DNA from: Liolophura sinensis
Taxonomy: Eukaryota > Mollusca > Polyplacophora > Chitonida > Chitonidae
Reading direction: 5' to 3'
DNA: 64,000 nt
Assembly (NCBI RefSeq): GCF_032854445.1
Contig: NC_088302.1
Location: forward strand, 3,464,023 to 3,528,022
Shown: piece after piece, positions 11,501-20,500 of the stretch
Numbering within the stretch: position 1 is the stretch's first letter
Layout of the letters: every line of letters begins with the position of its first letter
Translations under genes and position numbers: made by a program
The notes under the pieces: generated by a model
Databases searched by the model: none
Seen by the model: only the letters and a program-made list of their open reading frames with translations
Told to the model about the DNA's origin: nothing

Positions 11501-14500
11501 TATGTTTCAGCCCCATCCAGCTTCTCTTACCTGCCTGACACTAGTGTGATCAGAGCTGTGGTAGACTTCCTGCTTGAGGCTGGCAAACAAGGTAACTTTA
11601 TTAGTTTATGTATTATCTTATGTATTACTGCCTTCATAGTCCATAACTTTGGCCAATATTGTTTTAGTTGTCCATTCTTCTGTTCATCACTATTTTAATC
11701 AGCTGTAGCTAGTGGGGATTTCCTTTTTGCTCAGTTCTAATCATCACTATTTTAATCAGCTGTAGCTAGTGGGGATTTCCTTTGCTCAGTTCTGTTCATC
11801 ACTATTTTAATCAGCTGTAGCTAGTGGGGATTTCCTTTTTGCTCAGTTCTGATTATCACTGTTTTAATCAGCTGTAGCTAGTGGGAATTTCCTTTTTGCT
11901 CAGTTCTGTTCATCACTATTTTAATCAGCTGTAGCTAATGGGGATTTCCTTTGCTCAGTTCTGTTCATCACTATTTTAATCAGCTGTAGCTAGTGGGGAT
12001 TTCCTTTTTGCTCAGTTCTGATCATCACTGTTTTAATCAGCTGTAGCTAATGGGAATTTCCTTTTTGCTCAGTTCTGTTCATCACTATTTTAATCAGGTG
12101 TAGCTAGTGGGAATTTCCTTTTTGCTCAGTTCTGTTCATCACTATTTTAATCAGCTGTAGCTGGTGGGGATTTCCTTTGCTCAGTTCTGTTCATCACTGT
12201 TTTAATCAGCTGTAGCTAATGGGAATTTCCTTTTTGCTCAGTTCTGTTCATCACTGTTTTAATCAGCTGTAGCTAGTGGGGATTTCCTTTTTGCTCAGTT
12301 CTGTTCATCACTATTTTAATCAGCTGTAGCTAATGGGGATTTCCTTTGCTCAGTTCTGTTCATCACTATTTTAATCAGCTGTAGCTAGTGGGAATTTACT
12401 TTTTGCTCAGTTCTGTTCATCACTATTTTAATCAGCTGTAGCTAATGGGAATTTTCTTTTTGCTCAGTTCTGTTCATCACTGTTTTAATCAGCTGTAGCT
12501 AGTGGGGATTTCCTTTGCTCACTTCTGTTCATCACTATTTTAATCAGCTGTAGCTAATGGGGATTGCCTTTTTGCTCAGTTCTGTTCATCACTATTTTAA
12601 TCAGCCATAGTTAGTGGGGATTTCCTTTTTGCTCAGTTCTGTTCATCACTGTTTTAATCAGCTGTAGCTAGTGGGAATTTCCTTTTTGCTTAGTTCTGTT
12701 CATCACTATTTTAATCAGCTGTAGCTAATGGGGATTTCCTTTTTGCTCAGTTCTGTTCATCACTATTTTAATCAGCCATAGTTAGTGGAGATTTCCTTTT
12801 TGCTCAGTTCTGTTCATCACTATTTTAATCAGCTGTAGTTAGTGGAGATTTCCTTTTTGCTCAGTTGACATTGTGCTGTATTTCGGAAGATAAATAGAGT
12901 TCAAATCCATGCATGACTCACATCTGTCAAACCACTACGCATGTATAGCTTGTAGACTAATGCACTGTTTCAAAATGTTTTTATTATTTCATCCAAAATC
13001 TCCTGGAGAGCTGGATGACTTGAGATTCTAATTTATGTGATTCTGTGGTTCACCCATTCAGCAATTTCTATATTGTAACAGCCGTAACCTGGTCAGAGTG
13101 TGATGTATCCAAAACTAAGTGAAAAACCTTTCTTCTGGATAATTTTTCTTACTGACTCTTAATAATCATAGATGAGATATGAATCGTGCTGACATGTTTA
13201 TCATGCCATGGGAATAAGACAGGAATTATTAGGAATGTCTAATATCTTTTAAGGACCAGACGTCATTCCATCAAAGTTAGTGGAAATTTGCCTTTCCTCA
13301 CTGCTGGAAAATGTGAAGCAGGTGCTGCCCCCTGTCAACTGGACTGGGCTCCTCTCCCCATTGATGAGGTGGAACTTTGGTAAGCTCTGTCCCTCGCCAT
13401 AATACTGGCCGCCATTGTATAAGTGAAATATTCTTGAGTATGGCATAAAACACTAATCAATAAATGAAAAAAAAAAAAATAATATCCAGCTAATTTAATT
13501 TTATTTAATCATGGTCAGTGGTCCCATAGTGGAAAATCACTGGCCTGAGCTGTGTGATTGTAGCTGTTTACTTTCAAAGGCATAAGCCTGCTATTAGTGT
13601 ACCACTTATCAATGATCTGCCTGATACAGGGATGAGGATTTGGCCAAGTGGTTAAGATGCTTTTCTTTTATTATCACTAGGACACAGTAGCTGTGGCTTC
13701 AAACTCAACTTTCTAGATTTGGTCAATCTCATTATTTCTGGGACCTCAGTGGCAATAAGCAATAAGATCTATATGTTACAAGTGAAAATGTTCATCTATG
13801 TTTAAGAGTGGCTGCATGTACATGATTATCTCCAGGGGAATTCTTCACTGTTTTCAGGCGGCAACATTGCCTGTCATTGCCTAATACTTATTACGTGTAC
13901 ACCTCACAGGTAAATTTTTAAATGTTTTTAGGTGGCAACATTGCTTGCATGTCCATGCCTAAAACCTTCAATGCCTGAGGTAGAACCTTTCACTGTTTAT
14001 TTGTAGGATGCAACACCTATCTGTGCATAAACTTGGCTATATCTCAAAGAGAATGTTTTGCTGTTTCTTTTCAGGTGGCAATGTTGCCTGTCTATGCCTA
14101 AGACTGGCTATATCACAGAGCATTGCATCCTCTGCAGCTGCCTTGTTCGTCACCACCTGGCTGGCACAGTCTCTTTTTAACTCTTTACATGTGAGCTGAC
14201 ATTTTTCAGACAATTCCATCTAACAGATATGTGCCAATTGATTTTTGTTTCTGTAACATGTACGTGCACATAGACAAGGTATGTTCAAAGTTCTTCACCT
14301 ATGCTGATTGACCTGGGTTCTGCCATGATGTTATTGTAAAGCCTTTCTTAAGGATACAGGTTAAAATTGAATACCTCTTTCTTGAGGTATTTTTTTTAAC
14401 AACCTTAAATGTTCATGTATATGCAAATATGTAATCTTTTATTTTTTTCCCTACCTGAAATCACACCAGTCCATCAGGATTTCATCAAGAAAACACTAAC

Positions 14501-17500
14501 ATGAAATATATGTCAGATGAAAGTCCACGGAAGTAGTTGGCTCTGGTTTTTTTTTTAATTTTTTCAACCCAGGAAAATACATTTGGAACTTGGGATTTTA
14601 TGGATATCTTACCTCACCACATTGTTACCTCACATCAGGTTTTTGCCACTCAGCAAACATACACCGCTGGATTTCATCATTTTAATTGCATATACATGCA
14701 GATCCATGAATGCACTAGCCGAATGTACTCTGAAATGAACTGCTTCAAGGAAGAAATATAGATACGACTGTCCCTGACACACACTGGCTCACTGAAGACC
14801 GCCATAGAATCTGTTGTTTTAAAACTATTTTATTTCATTGGAAAAATTTAAAAAAATTAATGAAATTATTTTCATGCACAATTTTTAATGTTCTTTCACC
14901 CTATAAACACTTCATTTTAGTGTTTTCTTTGCCTTTAAATATAAGTGGTATAGTCATAGTTCAAGCATCCAGGTTACATGTAAGGAGCAGGATATTTTTT
15001 GCCAATTTGTAACGTTTAATGTACTACAGGAGACCAAAACTATATTTGAAGGCTTGTCACATATTTCTTTCAGGAGGAATTTCTTACCCAAAAATTGTAT
15101 TTTTCATGTTTTTATGGTAAACTCAAATTCAAGGCCTATCTCACCTGGGTTAAATTCAACTCCAGTTTTCTAATTACGTGAATAAAGGGTTCGCTGATGA
15201 TTTGCACAGAGAAGCTATGACATCACTGCAAAACTACAAATTATACAGTCTGTTTATTAAGCTGTGTGAACACAGAAGTGTAGTACCTGTATGTATTTAC
15301 CTGTGTGTTGTGTGTCCCCAGGAAACCTGTAAACAGGCAGTGTTTATCTCCTTACCCAAGCTCATCAAGTCCATCTCACCCTCCATCCTGAAGAAGTTCT
15401 TGGTACGCCCATGTGCTGAACAATTCACAGCAAGCCCACCCAAAGGGGAGAACTGTCAAGTGATTCTGCAGGGTCTTCTTGGGGCTCTCCAAGTACCAGA
15501 TCCTCCTGAAGCAGTTACCTCCCTTCTGTATGAAGCTACAGAACTGTTCTACAGCATCCTACCCAAAACTTTGCAGGTAATGCCTACAGATACAGCGATG
15601 CATTTAGAGATGACTCCATGCATTTTTGTACAGTGCAGCACTTTACACATTGGTATCACCTGGTCATAATTTGGTTACTTGTTTCAATTTCTGCTATGCT
15701 CTTAAATCTGGTGGACCTATGTGTACAGGATTTTAAAATCCATCTACTGCGATTTTATGGTGAAAGATTTCTTAAAATTGGAGTATTAAACTGTGAAATA
15801 GCCACAGTAAGAAATAGGTATATATACATGCAAAAAAGCCTGTATTGATTCCTGTTTCCTTCATCCTGTTTTAAAGTGTTGTTATCTTTCTCATCCTTTG
15901 ATCAGACCCATCTTGTTTTCCAGCATATAGCCATCATATCATAAAAAGGGGCCTCCATGGCCGAGGGGGTTACTACGCCACCACGGTGCTATGACCCAGG
16001 AGCTTCCCACCAGTGGCGTTTCTGTGAGTTCAAGTTCAGCTCATGCTCACTTCCTCTCCGGCCATACGTGGTAAGGTCTGCCAGAAACCTGTGGATTGTT
16101 GTGAGATTCCTTCAAGCTCTGCCTGGTTTCCTCCCACCTTAATGCTGGTCATTGTCGTATAAGTGAAATATTCTTGAATATGGTGTAAAACAGCAATCAA
16201 ATAAATAAATATAATCACATCATGAAACATGATAAATAAAAGTAAATATCCTGAAATCTGTTGATATTTTCTCTGCAGCTGGGCATGTACAGTCTGATGT
16301 GTGACTGTTTGGCTGAGTTACCAGATGAACGCTTTGACCTAATTGTTGTCGAGGACTTTACTGATCCAGCCAATCATATCAGAGGAACATATGTACGGTG
16401 CCACCTGGTGGCCAAAGGGAAACAACCTGTAGCTTTACTGAATGGCTGCATTGATGCCACCATGAATATTCCTCAGTGGTAAAGTATCTTTTTCCTCATT
16501 CAATAGCTGCCATTGGTACCAGTTTGAACTATGATAGAGAAACTTCACCTCAGGCCTTGACCTTATTGTGTCCTGTACGTGGGAAGATCTGCCAGCAACC
16601 TGAGTATGGTCGTGGATTTCTCCCAGGTTCTGCCAGGTTTCCTCCCAACATAATCCTGGGCGATGTCATATAAGTGAAACATTCTTGAGTATGGTGTAAA
16701 ACACCAATCAAATAAATAAATAAATATAGTGTTCCCTTAATCTTAGTTGGTGAGCTTGTCTTTCTTGGACTGAAGTATGTGTTGATCTTACAGGTAGTTA
16801 CAGCTACATGCAAGGCTGTAAAGCGTTAAACATTAATGAGCTCCATTAGTGATGTATGTGGTTTTACTTTTCAGTAATAGAGGGTTTGGTTTCCTCCCAC
16901 CGTAATGTTGGTTGCCATTGTGAATATTAAGTGAAATATTGTTGAGTATCGCTTAAAACACTATTCAAATAAATAAATAAATAAATCAGTCTTAGTAGAT
17001 CGGCCTTGCTGACTCAGATTGTTAAGGTGTAAATGGTGTTTTGTGTACAAATGGAGCTCTTTCCTATTTTGCCCCACAGGAGTCAGGAGGTTCAAGTAGG
17101 TAAGTGGCAAAGATCAGTTGTTTACAGCAGAGACTGGCTTTGCCGCAAACAAACCTGAGCGCCATCAAACAAGTGAAAAATCTTAAGCACTGCAATAAAC
17201 AGTAATCAATCAGTCAGTTTTAGAGTGTCTGCCTTGCAAGGTTAATGAACACTTTGCCAAGTCTCAATCTTGAGAAAGGTCCTACCTGAAACCTTGAAAT
17301 CAGCCGTTGTGTTACTTCACTGATGGACTCAAGCACTGGAAATTGACCATTTTGTTACTTCACTGATGGACCTGAACACTGGTTGACCTGTGTCAGTATA
17401 GCTTCTTTCAGAGGCATTTAGGAATTGGGATGGTATAGATTGACAGAGGCATTACTTATGGATAATCAATAAATCAACCTGTGTCAGTATATTTAGTGTA

Positions 17501-20500
17501 CACGGACAGTGTTGGCAGGTCACGTGGTGACTTCAGCATAGTGAGGCAGTGAGGAAGCACTATACATAGGTCAGCACTGGGACTGGCCTACCACAGTAAA
17601 ACTTTGTTGTTGCGTGGGCTTATAAAGAAGCAGTTACTTTCTTTGTTTGTGCAGTGACAAGTGTACCGTATTGAGCATGTTGGCTCAGTGCTTTTACCAG
17701 ACCTCTCTGACAACTGTCCAGATGACATCAGCCATACCCAGGCTCCAGTGGCTCTTAGAGCTGATGGGGCACACAAAGAATATAGCTGTGGAGGCTTTGC
17801 CCCTCAGAGTGGAGAACAGTGACCAGGCACTACCACAGGTAACTTCTGGATAGGCTGTAGCCTGCCTAATTCATCTACTACGTGTATGTACCTTCACTGT
17901 CATGATATTAAGACACCAAAATTAGCCTCTTTGTATTTTATCCCATTACTTAAAGAACTTCAAATGTATATGAATTAACTTAATATTAAAATTGCAAGTT
18001 TTGTGGCTGTTAAAATTGTGATTTCAAACAAAACAATATATGTCAGCAATTTTAATTTGTCATATTTCCAGGTATCACAAATAATGGGTGAATTTGATTT
18101 TGTGGATTTTAATTGTAAGGTAGAAAACATGTTAATCGCAACCAACCGGTCTACCAGGCCATGGACCAGTCTCTAAAGCAGCCAGTCCCTCATTCAGCAC
18201 ACCCCTAAATATCTGTTTCAGGCTGTAGAGTTTGGTCTCCAGTGTGTGGCAGCAGCAATATGCTTGTGGACATCCCCTGTGTTTGGAGGAGTGGTTGGTG
18301 TACAGTCAGGATGGTTCTCCTCTCCATCACCAGGGGTCCAATCAGATGTGGAGTGTGTGAACTATGACCCCAGTTTACCTTACTTTCCGGCACTACTTCC
18401 AGCATATATTGAGCGTTTCAACAGAGCACCTTGGGATCAGATTCTTGGAAAGGTAATAACATGTACAGTGATAGAAATCAGTAAAATAAATCTTTGTATC
18501 GTTTGTAAGTGTGAGTGCATGGCAGCAGTCCCAGTGTCAACAAATACACACACTTCCATACCCCTCTCAATGTAAGTGTCAACAACTACAATTTTTGACC
18601 ACACTTCCATACCCCTCTCAATGTAAGTGTCAACAACTATAATTTTGGACCACACTTCCATACCCCTCTTAATGTAAGTGTCATCAACTGCAATTTTTGG
18701 CTACACTTCCATACCCCTCTTAATGTAAGTGTCAACAACTACAATTTTTGACCACACTCCCATACCCCTCTCAATATAAATGTCAACAACTACAATTTTT
18801 GGCCAGTACACTTCCATACCCCTCTTAATGTAAGTGTCATCAACTGCAATTTTTGGCCACACTTCCATACCCCTCTCAATGTAAGTGTCAATAACTACAA
18901 TTTTTGGCCACACTTCCATACCCCTCTTAATGTAAGTGTCAACAACTACAATTTTTGGCTACACTTCCATACCCCTCTTAATGTAAGTGTCATCAACTAC
19001 AATTTTTGGCCACACTTCCATACCCCTCTTAATGTAAGTGTCAACAACTACAATTTTTGGCCACACTTTCATACCCCTCTTAATGTAAGTGTCATCAACT
19101 ACAATTTTTGGCCACACTTCCATATCCCTCTTAATGTAAGTGTCAACAACTACAATTTTTGGCCACACTTCCATACCCCTCTCAATGTAGGTGTCAACAA
19201 CTACAATTTTTGACCACACTTCCATACCCCTCTTAATGTAAGTGTCAACAACTGCAATTTTTGACCACACTTCCATACCCCTCTCAATGTAAGTGTCATC
19301 AACTACAATTTTTAGCCAGTACACTTCCATACCCCTCTCAGTGTAAGTGTCAACAACTACAATTTTTGACCCCTCTTCCATACCCCTCTTAATGTAAGTG
19401 TCAACAACTACAATTTTTGACCACACTTCCATACCCATCTCAATGTAAGTGTCATCAACTACAATTTTGGTCAGTACACTTTCATACCCCTCTCAATGTA
19501 AGTGTCATCAACTACAATTTTTGACCACACTTCCATACCCCTCTCAATGTAAGTGTCAACAACTACAATTTTTGACCAGTACACTTCTATACTCTTCTCA
19601 GTGCAGGTTTCAACAACTGCTATTTTTAGCCACACTTCCATACTCCCCTAAATGCAGGTTTCTACTACGGCAATTTTTTGAACACACTGCCACATTCCCC
19701 TTTTTCAACGGCTGTAATTTTTTTTTGACACTTTGGGGAACTCTGTACATTTGATTGATCGTTGATTTATACTGTATACATGTATGAATTATACACCTGT
19801 GGTCAGGTTACTGTGAAGAGAGATCCAGGGGCCAGTCTTATAAAGCTGCAGCCACAGCAGCAGCAGCATGTGCCTGACGGAACCACCATAACAATGCAGT
19901 GAAGAACCTGCAGATGGTCGTGGGTTTCTCCTGGGCTCAGCCCAGTTTTCACCCACCACAATGCTGGCCACAGTCGTATAAGTGAAATATTCTTGAGTAC
20001 ACCGTAAACCACCCATCAAATAAATAAAAGATACAATGAAGAGATATTATGTCAAAATGGTAAATGTGCTTGACGTTGGGATGTGACAGTTTTGTAAGAT
20101 GGGCCCCAGAGCACCTATCCTAGTGTGTGATTTCGATGGAATCTGGTAGAATTGGGCAATATTTCTTGGCCTTACCTCATTGGTGATTGGATGATTGGGT
20201 TATTGGTTGATTGATTGATTGGGTGATTGGATGCTTGTTTTGCCTACAATGTATTCAGTTAGCACTTTGTTTGTAGGTGTTGGACTGGCTGTGGGTATTC
20301 TCCCAGCTGCCAGATCAGAAGCTCTCCCCTGAGAGTAAACAGCACTGTGTAGGTAGGTACATACATTGTAGATGTACCTGTATACTTAACTCTGGCTGCA
20401 CAAACTATTGGCTCTTACGCAGAGCCCTCTAGCGTCAAGATTCCATCATGAGCTTTGTCATGTACCTGATCAGGTATGACTTCCTGGACAACAGGCTTTT

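Noticed and set aside
15178-15669. 163-codon plus frame taken as one gene
   Set aside because: Only 15322-15576 is coding (FOCAD exon 14); the flanks are intron read-through.
18437-19438. Minus-strand frames repeating VDTYIKRGMEVWPKIVV
   Set aside because: Product of a 51-bp (17-codon) minisatellite inside a FOCAD intron, without start or splice context.
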